A stretch of 64,000 nucleotides of DNA from Gari tellinella. Taxonomy: Eukaryota > Mollusca > Bivalvia > Cardiida > Psammobiidae. The notes beneath the pieces are model-generated. The model was not told where the DNA came from, searched no databases, and was given only the letters and a program-made list of their open reading frames with translations. Position numbers and translations under genes: made by a program. The stretch covers positions 69,258,158-69,322,157 of the forward strand of contig OV277864.1 of the NCBI GenBank assembly GCA_922989275.2, in the 5' to 3' direction. Below are positions 1 through 11,589 of the stretch, in pieces; position 1 is the first letter of the stretch, and each line of letters opens with the position of its first letter.

Positions 1-59
1 CTACTACTACTACTTCTTCTACTACTACTACACCTACTACTACTACTACCACTATTACG

Positions 60-91
<32 letters not shown>

Positions 92-194
92 TACTACTAC
101 TACTCCTTTACTAGCACTACTACTACTACTTCTTCTACTTCTGCTACAACTACTACTACTACTACTTCTACTTTTACTGCTACTACTATTACTA
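1..194. repeat. (CTA)n trinucleotide microsatellite
   Basis: Nearly uninterrupted CTA/TAC triplets with occasional TTC, ACC and ATT variants, running from the window edge. The same array type resumes at 1553, so the stretch between is probably an insertion into one array. Confidence 0.95.
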
Positions 195-412
195 TTACTC
201 AGACATGAGGTAATTGTAATCGTGTAATCGTAATCGATTGCAATCAATTACATTTTTTCAAAGTAATCAAATGTATTCGGTTACTTTTTCAAAATCGATT
301 ACATGTAATCGTAATCGTAACCATTACAGGACCAAAAAGTGGTGTAATCAGCGATTACATTTCGATTACATTTCGATTACTTTGGAATGTTATCATAGGT
401 CTCTTATACAGT

Positions 413-635
413 TGGTCTTATGATCTTGGCCTACATTATTAGCATATCAAGTCTGGTTGAATGAGGTCTACATTATAAGCATATCCAATCTTATGACCTG
501 GGTCTACATTATTATCACATCCAATCTAAATTATCTGATTCTACATTAGTAGCATATCCAATCTTATGATTTGGGTCTACATTATTAGCATATCCAGTCT
601 TCTGACCTTGGTCTACATTTTTAAACACATCCATG
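413..635 (+). repeat. 36-37 bp minisatellite, about 6 copies
   Basis: The word CTACATT recurs at 431, 468, 504, 541, 577 and 613, with AGCATATCCAATCTTATGA between. The spacing alternates between 36 and 37 bp. Confidence 0.9.
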
Positions 636-897
636 CATAATATGTTTGCAAAGACACTTTATGGGTACCACACTTAAATTTGCTTGAAGGCCTTTATTAA
701 CAATTAAAAAGGTGAGAAGTCAACAACAATACAATGCCTATAATTATCTTGGGTGAATAATCAGTAACAATGAGAGATTTACCACTACCTGAACCCTTAA
801 CAAAGGTGATGAGTGTTTTAATATGTCCTAAGTGTGAAACCTGATACCCCCCCCCCCTTTAGGACCACTAAATTATGTTAATTATTTTGTGCTCAAT

Positions 898-990
898 GCA
901 GACGACTGCTTAAAGCAATGTTAAAGTAAAACAGAAAGCTCCTATAGAGTTTTTTTGTTTTACTCTTACTTATCTTTAAGCTGCCAGTTG
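898..990. repeat. Degraded fold-back (GACTGCTTAAAG family)
   Basis: The left arm contains GACTGCTTAAAGCAATG and AAAACAGAAAGCTCC; the right arm is an imperfect reverse complement ending CTTTAAGCTGCCAGTTGC. A better-preserved relative is at 2211-2304, and both are preceded by GACCACTAAATT. Non-coding. Confidence 0.7.
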
Positions 991-1552
991 CATTTCATAT
1001 AAATAGTTAGCTGCTTTTTTAGGGGTCGTAATAGTCAGGTCTAACAAACTTTAATTCACCTTTTCTATTCTTCGTTTCTTTTTACGATGTAAGTTAAGCC
1101 ATAACGATGACAACTATAAATGGTTTTCAATCTTATGTTCAAAAGGACTTTACATACTCCTATGTTAATATAGTCAATGCCATTGACTGTACGTGTTGCT
1201 GCTATGACATTAAAGTTCTTTGAGATACTCGTGGACACTTCAGGATAAGCGAAAGAAAAGTGCAGCAACTTGTGTTGGACATTTATATCGGGATCTACAA
1301 AAACCACTTTAAACTTACATTTATTTAATAAAATAGTTTAATAATATTATAGTCAGTGTATGCCTTAAAATTCTCCAATGTAATCGATGTAATCGAAATG
1401 TAATCGCGATTACATTTTTCAAGTAATCGTAATTTAATCGATTACAGACTCTGTAATTTTCAAAACGTAACCGTAATCGTAATCGCATTTGCTGTAATCG
1501 TAATCGAAAGTAACCGATTACATTTCAAAGTAATCGGTCTCATGTCTGCTGA

Positions 1553-1866
1553 GTATTACTACTACTATTACTTCTACTACTATCACTACTGCTACTACCA
1601 ATACTACTACTACTACCACTACTTCTACTACTTCAGCTACGGCTACTACTACTACTACTACTACGTATAATTCTACAACAACAACAACTACTACTTCTAC
1701 AGCTACTGTTACTGCTACTACATCTACTACTTCTACTACTACTAATAATAATAATAATAATTTTACTACTACAACAACTACTTCTACTTCTACTACTGCT
1801 ACTGCTACTGATACTTCTACTGCTACTGCTACTACTACTACTACTACTACTTCTGCCACTGTGCTG
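1553..1866. repeat. (TAC)n / (CTA)n microsatellite
   Basis: Degenerate TAC/TTC/AAT triplets. The antisense frame reads as a valine-rich string, which is a translation of the microsatellite and not a protein. Confidence 0.95.
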
Positions 1867-2210
1867 CTTCTACTTATATTTCTACTATTACCACTTTAAG
1901 TACAAGTTGTACTACTTAAGCTCCTATATAACTAACTAAACAACTATCACTGTTTTACTGATATATCCATATCGATTGGCTAAGAAGACGTAGGCCCGGG
2001 ATTGATTAATTCCCGGCTAGTAAACTCGTATAATCCTCGCCTAACCTTCGTCGAACGGTTCGGGCAATATGATTGTCCTCACCGGGAATAAATCCTCACG
2101 TACCTTCGGAAAAAATTGTCAAACTATTATAACAACTACATCTACATCTACCACTATAATAGAACCTCTCTATTACGACCACTAAATTGTGCTAAGTAGC
2201 ATATACTTAG

Positions 2211-2304
2211 GCAGGTGACTGCTTAAAGTAAGGTAACAGTGAAACAGAAGGCTCCTTTAGAAGCTTTCTGTTCCACTGTTACATTGCTTTAAGCTGTCAC
2301 CTGT
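2211..2304. repeat. Fold-back repeat (GACTGCTTAAAG family), better copy
   Basis: The arm GCAGGTGACTGCTTAAAG then GGTAACAGTGAAACAG pairs with CTGTTCCACTGTTAC then GCTTTAAGCTGTCACC. Arms are about 45 bp with few mismatches and a loop of a few bases. It looks like a small MITE. A short CTA array follows at 2362-2412. Confidence 0.8.
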
Positions 2305-2412
2305 CTTTTATACATTCAATAAATCTTCGTTTGAGCGGTTGTAATATAGAGTTTCTACTGTACTTTCTCTTCTGCTACTACTACTACTATTACTACTGCT
2401 ACTACTATAACT

Positions 2413-3420
2413 AAAAGGCCGTAAGATGTAATAAGAAATGATTGACGATATGTTACTGATATAAATTTACAAATAGTCCAACATTAAATGTATTTTTTAT
2501 TGCCAAACAATTGTGTACATGTATATAAATATAAGCTAAATGCTATTACAACTACCGCAAACATAATGAAAACTTAAACTAAGAGGTGTTATATCTGTAT
2601 CTAAAACTTCAAGTTGAACAGCAAGTGACAGATTTCATATTTTAAGCGAAGCTTATATTAATATCACACTAGCACAGGGTAGATGTTCACTTATACACGG
2701 TGTAAAATTATTTCTTTTATTGTTCTTCTAAACAAGTGTAACCCAGGTTAGGTTTGACTGTACTCTATTATGTTCATTTGCTGATACAGACTATAGATAG
2801 TGTTTACACCATACTATAGTCTGTTTCACTACTCAATATTCCTGCATGTATTTGTAACTTGTCACTTGTTCATGAGATTTAGTGAGTGAGCTTGGTGAGT
2901 GAAATAATGCATGAGTGAGTTGTTCTCTGGTTGTCACGTGACACCAAAGCTAACCTGCAAGACCTCTGCACCCTACTCTATCATTCTGGCTCTATCTATC
3001 CTTGAGAAAGGTTGATATTACATTGTAACTTAGTATTGCTAAAGTACAGTTCTCTTTAAAAGAGACATTTATAGTTTATTTCATCCGACCAGCTGGTAAG
3101 TTACCTAATTGAATTGGCATTTAATTTATATACATGTATTTCGGGAATATTACGACTTTAGTATTTAGCGTCAATTGAGATTTGTATTATTTAGAATGTT
3201 TTACCATTGTATTCATTATCTGTATATATTTCATTACAGACCTTTCGTCTATATAATAAAGAATACACGAACTCGAACCAGGGTTGGATTTACTCCTTTA
3301 CCGGCCACCCGGGTTACACAAGTGTAGAACACCTATTCAAAACGACGAATTTGCACAAGTATACGGGCACGATTTAGATCTAATAACGATATCATATCGC
3401 AACGCGATCCGGCTCTTAAC
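2413..3420. other. Non-coding stretch, no gene seen
   Basis: AT-rich sequence without a convincing open frame. At 3094 and 3239 there are splice-donor-like (GGTAAGTT) and acceptor-like (TTTCATTACAG) words, but no coding sequence on either side supports an exon pair. Confidence 0.5.
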
Positions 3421-3423
3421 TTG

Positions 3424-3478
3424 TTTGTTTCCAGATCAGACGCCGCGTCAAGCCCCGCATCAGGTCCCAAACTGTTTA
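3424..3478. repeat. PAL-A fold-back, degenerate copy
   Basis: CCAGATCAGACGCCGCG faces GCATCAGGTCCCAAACTGTTT. It belongs to the GACGCCGC-centred palindrome family found at least a dozen times in this window (named PAL-A here). Confidence 0.7.
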
Positions 3479-3870
3479 ACACTAGTCGTTAATTTTCATG
3501 AATTCAAAAATGTATAAATCTAACATTATCAATTTTTACAGACGACAATTTCAAAGCAGCAGGAGTTTGCAGCAGGATAAGGGTTAAGTATTATTTAAAT
3601 GGATCATATTACCATTTACAAATCAAATCAATCAAGGTTATTTTATGAACTGCCTTAACTAGGGGCGATAGATTGCCTTACTACAATTAACTACTTCTTT
3701 TTGTTTTAGACAATTAACTTTACCCAATGATTATTTAGATAACAATGTACAAATTGCGGGAGTTGGCAATATGGAACATATTCAGTGTCTGTGAAAAATA
3801 ACAATGAAATCGCAAATAAAAAGTTGACTTTAACCCCTTCAATACCTGATCCCGAGATCGATGCTTGTTT

Positions 3871-3905
3871 GCAAACAGTTTGGATCCTGAGCAGACGCCG
3901 TGTAA
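3871..3905. repeat. PAL-A half copy
   Basis: GCAAACAGTTTGGATCC followed by AGCAGACGCCGTG; the opposing arm is missing. It lies 37 bp inside a TTAACCCC boundary (3830), as in other TTAA-flanked copies. Confidence 0.65.
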
Positions 3906-4071
3906 CGTTTAACACTCATTTCAATATTTTTTTTACCCAAAATACCTAAAATTTAAATATGAGAAATAAAATCAGACGACAGTTGTTTGAAATTGACGGC
4001 GTCATTGTAGTGAAAGGTTTTGATTTTGATAATTTGGATTTACGACAATGCGACAATATACTGGTCATATA

Positions 4072-4414
4072 CAGTGTTCCCTCTCTACAACGGCCCTCCT
4101 AACAACGACTCCCTCCTTACAACGACACTTGCCGCTGTTCCCTAAATAGAACATTTATGTCTAACGATTTTACTGCTGCAATGCCGTCTGCTTAAAGTTG
4201 TCGTCTGCTGTTTTACGTAATGGACATTTTGACGGAAACAACTTAACGAGGATGACAAACAGCTTGAATCCAGATCAGACGCGGCGTCTGATCTAAATTC
4301 AAGCTGTTTGCAAATGTAAGTCAATGTCCCTCCCTAGTCCCTATAACGACTCCCTCCGAACAACGTACACAATATTGGTCTTCCATTGGATGTTGTTGTA
4401 GAGAGGGAGCGCTG
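4072..4414. mobile_element. TA-flanked MITE, Tc1/mariner-pogo type, copy 1
   Basis: The terminal inverted repeats are CAGTGTTCCCTCTCTACAAC (left) and, on the right, the reverse complement of CAGCGCTCCCTCTCTACAAC. TA dinucleotides flank both ends (4070-4071 and 4415-4416). CAGTG ends with TA duplication fit pogo/Tigger-like elements of the Tc1/mariner superfamily. A PAL-A palindrome sits in the middle (4256-4310). No coding capacity. A second copy is at 31670-32038. Confidence 0.8.
4256..4310. repeat. PAL-A palindrome inside the TA-flanked MITE
   Basis: CAAACAGCTTGAATCCAGAT then CAGACGC, mirrored by GCGTCTGATCT then AAATTCAAGCTGTTTG, with almost no loop. Confidence 0.9.
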
Positions 4415-5009
4415 TAGCGCAAATGTGAATTTAGGTAGTGAATGCATGGGTCTCTTTTTGGTAGAGTATTAAGTTCTTAACGCTCTGCCAGTACGGGAAA
4501 TGGGTATATTCTAACCCGATCCTATTGGGACAGGCAGTGAAGGGGTTACGATTTAAAAACGTTACTGGCTCTACTAGTTTTGTTATACTGCAATTTCATT
4601 TTCTTTTGGGTGACCTTACGGAGCCCTCTGATCAGGGTATACACTGTTTGCATAGGACACGTGTGTTGAGCCGAATTATTCACACTACGAATTCTTCACA
4701 CCGTAATCAGACGTGTGAAGAATTCGTACGAATTCTTCCACTCGTGTGACCAATGTGTGAAGATTTCGTACGAATATGTCACACAATGGCAGTGTGAGCT
4801 TTCCGTACCCCCTTTTTTAACGACCTGTTGGTACCTACGGATTCTTCACACATCACCTTCCGTTTAACATTTCTGTATGAAACAAGTTCTAACAACTTAG
4901 GCAAATCACTTTCCATAGGGCAAAAGATGGTGTATTGCGTCGTAGTGTGGGATGACACTATAGTACTAGGGAAAACCAACGTCTTCGGACAGGCGACCCT
5001 CTCACGTAC

Positions 5010-5080
5010 TGTCACGACCCGGGATCGAACTCGGGATGCATTGTTAAGAAGCGGGTGCGCTGAAACTGTGTTATCCACCC
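5010..5080 (-). repeat. tRNA-derived (Lys-like) SINE head or tRNA pseudogene
   Basis: On the minus strand, GGTGGATAACACAG is followed by CGCTTCTTAACA and a B-box-like GAGTTCGATCCCGGG. The order and spacing resemble a tRNA, but the anticodon and T stems do not pair properly, so a functional tRNA is unlikely. Confidence 0.5.
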
Positions 5081-6595
5081 TTTTACATGCAGTTTTTAAG
5101 ATTTGATCAAAAATGCTCATAAACAGCCGACCTAAATCCGAAGAATTATCTGGATAAGTGCAGCCCTTTTTATCCCATGATCAAACTTAAGTTCCGTTGA
5201 GTTTATGCTTAGTTCTCGGCTTCCTTTGAGGCATAATATGCCAACAACCGACAGGTTGCCGGCCGAAAGCTGGTAGATTGTTGGTATTCTTAACGGGTTG
5301 GGGAGGGATGGGACCTGTGGCCGTGGTCCGGTGCTCATAGTGACTATGACTTACACTCACTTAGGTCCTTACTGCTGTTGGTTCGAATCCTAATCTGAAC
5401 ACTTGGGCTTTTGCATTTGGAGAAGCCTGCAAGCTGGCTATCGGAAATTCGGTGCTTTTACCCAGATGCAAATTTTTACCTGATACAGTCTATGACGTGG
5501 ATCCGGTTTCTTCTCCCATCTGCAATTAGCTTTATGTCGAGATATGACTGAAATACTGTTAATAGTATGAACTCAGAATTCTTGGCCTCGGTTTGATTTT
5601 AAAGTGGAGTTAAAAGCTAGTTTCAACGAAGGTCATCGAAACGACATCGATTTAAAATCGGTCGGTTCCGCGCACCTTACACGTCGATCGGACCCGAGAA
5701 AGCTGCTGAAGATGGGTGTTCTGAGATTTTATTATCAAAAGCACGTGTCTCTGGATAATTAGGGGTTTACCAAAAAAAAACAAGCCAATATGAAAAGAAC
5801 CAGTTCGGCGACTCCCTATTTTTATTTCATATTTCTGCACAACAGGGTATATACTAGCAACATGCAGAATTTGAAAAAAAATCTGAATGGTTTGAAAATT
5901 CGAAAAAAAGCCGCAATAGTCCTTAATAAAATTTAATTTCAAAAGCTTCGGAATGGCAGAATCTCCCGGAAAAATGTAGAAAGGGGAACACCTCTCACGG
6001 TGTTGATACAAGAATTATGAACTTTGTTTGCAATACACGTCTATTCACTAAACTCTTTAAATGAAATTTCAGCTTAAAAACTTCAGTGGAACAGGCGTTA
6101 GAGTAAAAAACAAAACCATGACAGTCGGACGATCGGACAGATAGACTACGGAAGAGTGACCGACCCCGACGTGTCATCTTTGCCTTCAGCTGGCGACACA
6201 GAAACCGGTCCATACATTTATAAAGTTCTTACAGACGGACCAATTAATATCCGATACGACGGAATCGAGTAAATTATATGGTCACCAATGTGCTATTATT
6301 ACCATGATATTTTTCAGTTTTATGTGTCTATTATTAATTATATCGAGTGCTGAAAAATGTGACATTTCTCACCGTGTGACCTTGACCTTTTATCATTTAA
6401 ACAGGCAGTCTAGTACATATGTTTTGTCATTATGTGAAATATAAGACCTCTATCAAGTAAAGCGAACCTAATGTGCCCCCTTATCCATCTGGGTGGCTAA
6501 AAGGTTTTTGGAAAGTGTGAGGTTTTCGTATGCACATAATTTTTACATTCGTTTTAAAAAAAATTCGACATGTGAAGAATTCGTATCTACTGTCA

Positions 6596-6619
6596 GGGGG
6601 GGGGGGGGGGGGGGGGGGG
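6596..6619 (+). repeat. 24-base G homopolymer
   Basis: An uninterrupted run of 24 G, prone to replication slippage or assembly error, within the 4657-6734 element. Confidence 0.95.
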
Positions 6620-7179
6620 CTGAGAGTCAGTACGAATTATTCACACATGTGTGACATATTCGTATGAAATTCCTACGAATTCCTCACAGGTGTGAATAAT
6701 TCGTAGTGTGAAGAATTCGGCTCAACACACGTGTACTCATCACATGTACGCTGTTTTCAAATGACGTATATAAGCGTGACTAGTTTTGAAATGAGTAGGC
6801 GAAAGGGTTTACATTTGCAACTTTTGAAACATTTACGAGGTACAGCATTGTTAAAAGGACCACTGTTTCAAAGGAAATAAGTCAAATTTACTGGAAATTT
6901 GGTGTTAGTCGATAAGTAATGATCTGAACTTTTCAAAATTATATAGATCTAGTAAAAATCTTACGCTAATAAAAATTAAATTGAATATATACCCGTATTA
7001 CAGGACTTTTTTTGACTGATTATACTTTAAAGTGTCTGTGTACTTAACCCTTTCATGATCAATTTATTCGGGGGAGTTTGACCCCTTCACCGCTTTATTG
7101 TCATCTGCTTCATTATTGTAGCTGCAATACACGTTTCATAGCTAGATTTAAAGTTTTATGACTTAATAAATATATATAC

Positions 7180-8811
7180 AAGAGGCTCATGCGGGCCTAG
7201 ATATCGCTCACCTGGAAAAACCAACACAAGGGTCACATGACCCCTGGGGATGAGATCATTTTTACCCCAGAGACATAATTTCAAAAATCTTGCTGATGAA
7301 CTTGAAATTTAGTGTTCTGTCAAATATTTTGTACATGGATGGTTTCAGACAGGAAGACTTTTCATTGAAAAAAATCTACTTTTAGCTAATGTGACCCAGA
7401 TATGCAACAGACACGAACCATTTCAGCAATATTGGTAAAAAAAACATCAAAAAGTGTCACATAATGCTAAATATCAAAACTCTGGCCATAATAGTTTCAG
7501 AGAAGAAGAGTTCACTATATTACTGTATGTAAAACTGCAACCCCTAGGGCCTTGGCAGTTTTGACCCCAGGGACATAATTTGAACAACATTGAAAGAGGA
7601 CCTAAAGATGATGCTTTGTGCCAAATATCTAAGCTCAAGGTAGTTTTCATTGAAAAAATCTATTTTTAGCTCCTGTGACCTAGATATGCAACGGACCGGA
7701 ACCAGTTCAGCAATATTGGTTAAGAGCTTCAATAAGTGTCACCATGCCAAATATCAAAGCTCTGGCCATATTAGTTTCAGAGAAATACATGTTTGAAGAT
7801 TTCACCATATAACTCATGTAAAATTATGACCCCCGGGGCGGGGTCATTTTTGACCCCAGGGACATAATTTGAACAATCTTGATAGACGACCTAAAGATGA
7901 TGCTTTATGCCAAATATCTAAGCTCAGGGTACTGTGGATTTTTTAACTCCTGTGACCTAGATATGCAACGGACCGAAGCCATATTTACAATATTGGTTCA
8001 GAGCTTTTAGAAGTGTTACCATGCCAAATATTAAAACTCTGGCCATATTAATTTCAGAGAAAAGATGTTTGAAGATTTCACTATATAACTCTATGTAAAA
8101 TTAAGACCCCCGGGGCAAGGTCATTTTTGACCCCAGGGACATAATTTGAACAATCTTGATGCCAAATATCTAAGCTCAGGGTACCGTGGTTTCAGACAAG
8201 AAGATTTTTTAAGTTTTCATTGAAAAACTATAATTTTAGCTCCTGTGACCTAGATATGCAATGGACCGGAAATGTTTGAACAACTTTAAAAGAGAAATAT
8301 ACAAGGATCATTCCTGCCAAGTTTGGTAAAATATCTGTCCAGTAGTTTCGGAGGAGATGTCGTTTAATATTTCACTATATAACTCTATGTAAAACAGTGA
8401 CCCCCCGGGCGGGGCCAGTTTTGACCCCAGAGGCAAAATTTGAACAATATGGGTAGAAGATCTATAGATGATGCCATGTGCCAAATATCTAAGCTCTGGC
8501 CCTTGTGGTTTTTGACAAGAAGATTTTTTAAGTTTTCATTGAAACAGTCTATCTTTAGCTCCTGTGACCTAGATATGCAACGGACCGGAAATGTTTGAAC
8601 AACTTAGAAAGAGGAGCATATAATGATCATTCAGGCCAAGTTTGGTAAAAATATGTCCAGTAGATTCGGAGGAGAGGTCGTTTAAAGAAATTGTTGACGA
8701 CGAACGAACGGACGAACAAACGGACGAACGGACGGACGAACGACGACGGACGACGGACAGAGGACGATCAAAATAGCTCACCTTGGCACTACGTGCCAGG
8801 TGAGCTAAAAA
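7180..8811. repeat. ~290-bp tandem array with AGCTCACC-type ends
   Basis: Five units are marked by TTTTGACCCCAGGGACATAA-like words near 7236, 7541, 7829, 8106 and 8400, each preceded by a GACCCCCGGGGC-like word and followed by GCCAAATATCTAAGCTC. The left edge has GCGGGCCTAGATATCGCTCA. The right edge has a GACG/AACG simple repeat (8695-8765) and then a 34-bp hairpin at 8774-8807 (TAGCTCACCTTGGCAC and its complement). Related degenerate arrays are at about 14000-15112, 21780-22480 and 48240-49365. No coding sequence. Confidence 0.8.
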
Positions 8812-8824
8812 TCGTCAAAGAATT

Positions 8825-8880
8825 GAGTCCTGATCAGACGCCGCGCAATGCGGCGTCTTATTAGGATCCAAACTGTTTGC
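8825..8880. repeat. PAL-A palindrome
   Basis: AGTCCTGATCAGACGCCGC faces GCGGCGTCTTATTAGGATCC followed by AAACTGTTTGC; the loop is about five bases. Confidence 0.85.
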
Positions 8881-9507
8881 AAACGCACTTTTAAGCGTCA
8901 TTGAGAGCGAAAGAGTCATAATGGGGGGGGGTTGAAGTGACAACGTTTTGCTATTAATTATCCATAATCAAAGCACATGTATAAGCTTTGGAAGTAGTTC
9001 AACTTTAATGGAGTGATTCGCATGCTTAAAACTAATTATATCTAATATTTTCACCGCGGGGTATCAAATATTTTATCAGGGTGTTTCTATTCTAAAAGCA
9101 AATCACGGACAAGCTTTTTAGATTTCGTAATTGGTATACTTATTCATTATTTGAATGGCGAGTAAATTTGTTGATAACCGATAAAAGCTATATTTTTTGC
9201 TGAAACGAACATCCTAACTGTTATTTTGAAATTAGTGAAAAACTATTTTTGCATTACGCAGTCACAGTTCCTTAGCGATTTGCTGCTGCAATATATTTCA
9301 GTTTAATACAGGATTTACATTACCTCAACACTTATCCTTTTACCACCGGAATCCAGTACTGAAGATTATTGCAAACTTTTCGATATATATTTTATTTTTC
9401 TGAATTATTTTCGTAAAACCGCCCTAAAATTAACACGAATATTTCGTTTCTACAGAGTGGAAAGTCTCTGTAAGGAAGACAGAGACTCCCGTATGGGAAT
9501 GTATGGA

Positions 9508-9550
9508 GAATGTTTCAAAGTTATATGTTACATATAACTCTGAAACATTC
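9508..9550. repeat. 43-bp hairpin sequence
   Basis: GAATGTTTCAAAGTTATATGT, one T, then the reverse complement with one mismatch. It starts a dispersed repeat (about 9530-9960) related to 21255-21690; both contain TCTGAAACATT, then CCTTGATCAAAG.TTAGACACTG, then a PAL-A copy. Confidence 0.85.
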
Positions 9551-9883
9551 GCTTAAGAAAAGCTACACATTTATCCTTGATCAAAGATTAGACACTGACA
9601 TCAGAGCCGATCTATCAGTCATATTGTTTGGTACTCATTTAAGTATGCACGTTCGATGAACCTTCTGAGAGCAGCACAATCTCTAGTCAGAATTGGCATA
9701 GGTACTGAGTATTCAGTATTTGCTTATTGACTAAATCGCGGGACGGCGAATTCGCCATGCTGAAGCTGAGAAACTCAAATAACTGTTTTTTATGGCTTAA
9801 TCCGAGTCTTGAAATAAAGACACAAGAACTCAAAATTTGTCACAATTAACTCTTTCAGTGCAAGACACTACAACACTGTCATA

Positions 9884-9946
9884 TGCAAACAGTTTAGATC
9901 CAGATCAGAGGCCGCAACGCGCGGCCTCTGATCAGGATTCAAACTG
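9884..9946. repeat. PAL-A palindrome, GGCCGC variant
   Basis: GCAAACAGTTTAGATCCAGA then TCAGAGGCCGC, opposed by GCGGCCTCTGATCAGGATTC then AAACTG. The compensatory GACGCC to GAGGCC change on both arms keeps the stem. Confidence 0.9.
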
Positions 9947-9959
9947 ACACTCATATCAA

Positions 9960-10878
9960 TGCATCTTAAGTTAAAACTGATAGAAAATGGAAATTTCATA
10001 AATTCAAATAGACGACAAACCAAAAGGGTCTATCAAACTCATGAATTTGGGAAATTATCAAAGTATATGAAAACACTCTATGATGGTTTTGTATTGAAGA
10101 GCTATTTAAGAGGTGAAAAAATAGAAAAACTGTACATTTTGGTGAACAACTTTTGGCTCTACGGCAATGTAAAATTTACCCCACCCACTTTTTCTTAATT
10201 TGTCCTTTTCAAACAGCCCGCTTCAATAAAAATCATTTCAAATGAAAACAAACATGATAATTTGGTTTTATGTTATTTATTTCATGTCTATGGTAGTAAT
10301 TCTTCATACAAAAACTAATTTAAGACAAAACAGGCACCAACTGTGAAATTTATTAAACTCTAAATATCATCGATATGGTACTTTTTGTAAAGGGAGATAA
10401 CTCCTTTTTCTTCAATAACTCAACATTTTCAACACTAACCTATCAATTTCTTTTCATATTTTGAATTGCCTTTGTTTTGATTTTCATCTGTAAGAATATA
10501 AGAAAAAGTTAGATACTAGAAATATTATTTGTTTTTACTATTTCTCATAATTTTTTGTTTTAAAAAATATCATTACCCATAAAAACCATGTTGTTGATTC
10601 AGAGATTCATATTTTTCAAAATCTGGTGCCTATTTGCTCTTGATTTAGTTTCTTTATGTCAAAATACCTCCACAGACATTAAATACAAACAAATTTTGTT
10701 TTTCATTATGTATTTTGACACATCTTTTCCAAATTGCCGTAGGGCAAAATAATGCGCACCAACATACGATTTTTCCTGCTTTTTTTTTTTACATTTATCA
10801 TAAACAGCTCTTTCAAAATAAATATGAAAGAAAAAAGTTAGATACTTTGAAAAAATCGCATATCGGTTTGATACATCT
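9960..10878. other. AT-rich non-coding stretch
   Basis: No recognisable gene. GCTCTACGGCAAT (about 10155) and the inverted ATTGCCGTAGGGC (about 10733) suggest a degraded fold-back, and AAAAAGTTAGATACT occurs twice (about 10504 and 10832). The short open frame at 9959-10198 matches no family I know. Confidence 0.4.
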
Positions 10879-11589
10879 TTATGGGCCCGTCACACCATAA
10901 CGTTCTGGCCAGCGTTCTCTGACGATTGATGAATCGTTGGTAGTCGCCCAAGGTCGCTGGGATAGCGCCAGAAGAACGTTGTGTGAACGCTAGTAAACGC
11001 TGGTAAACGTCTTTGATCGTCGGTAATCGTCGGAGTCGCTGGTCCGAAAAAAAAGTTTTGAACATGCACAAAAGTTTTCTCTGAGACCAGCGTTCTTCTA
11101 ACGTTTAGTGTTAAACGCTGGAGATAGTTTAAGAACGTTCGTTGAACGTTTTACTAACGTTCACCGATCGTTGCACGCGTTCGGCTATCGTTAGTCAGTC
11201 GTTACTCTAGCGTTACTTGGTTGTTACTTATCGTTTGCTTTGCAGTGAACGACTCACTGGCGACCTGTCAACGACCGGTGAACGGTCCCCTAGCGTTCGC
11301 AGCCTGTGACTAAAGTCAAAGGAACGTCCTTTTGCGTCCGTTGAGCGTTATTCGAACGTTTTTTGAACGTCCATGTATGTGGGTATATAAACTAATGTTT
11401 TTTAAGCAAGGTTCTTTTGATTTTGGACTACCGTAGAGAACACCTACTATGGAGGATCCAGAAGGACTAAGGAGGCTATATGTGCTTGTTATATAGCCCA
11501 GCATGAAGTACATGTAGATGTACTGGACTTGAACATAACTGAACACATTGAGGGACCTCGCCCGCAGAGAAAAAAGACCCTGCCGAAGA

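Larger units (their letters stand above)
195..1557. mobile_element. Putative TIR element inserted in the CTA microsatellite
   Basis: Both edges carry the same words in inverted orientation: ACTCAGACATGAG near 197-209 and CTCATGTCTGCTGAGT near 1540-1554, each followed inward by TAATCG-rich DNA (about 215-400 and 1372-1537). CTA triplets flank both sides on the same strand. The interior holds a 36-bp tandem array and a degraded fold-back. No transposase is visible, so if it is a transposon it is non-autonomous. The target duplication cannot be defined inside the microsatellite. Confidence 0.5.
4657..6734. mobile_element. 2.1-kb TIR element with GTGTGAAGAATTCGTACGAA subterminal repeats
   Basis: The left end begins ACACGTGTGTTGAGCCGAAT, followed by TATTCACACTACGAATTC. 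The right end is the reverse complement with one or two mismatches over about 45 bp. Inside both ends are many GTGTGAAGAATTCGTA / TTCGTACGAAT words, like transposase-binding subterminal repeats. Small open frames inside match nothing I recognise. A tRNA-like segment (5010-5080) and a 24-G tract lie inside. No clear target duplication flanks it. Confidence 0.65.

Noticed and set aside
413..635. CRISPR-like array
   Set aside because: A simple 36-37 bp tandem repeat with no unique spacers, in a eukaryotic context.
1518..1859. 113-residue valine/glutamate-rich open frame
   Set aside because: It is the antisense reading of a TAC microsatellite.
2880..3260. Solo LTR (polyadenylation-like AATAAAG and splice-like words)
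   Set aside because: No TG..CA ends, target duplication or second copy could be found.
5010..5080. tRNA-Lys gene
   Set aside because: The order of boxes is tRNA-like but the anticodon and T stems fail to pair, so a tRNA-derived repeat is more likely.
9959..10198. 79-residue lysine-rich frame
   Set aside because: Reflects A-rich DNA; no recognisable domain.
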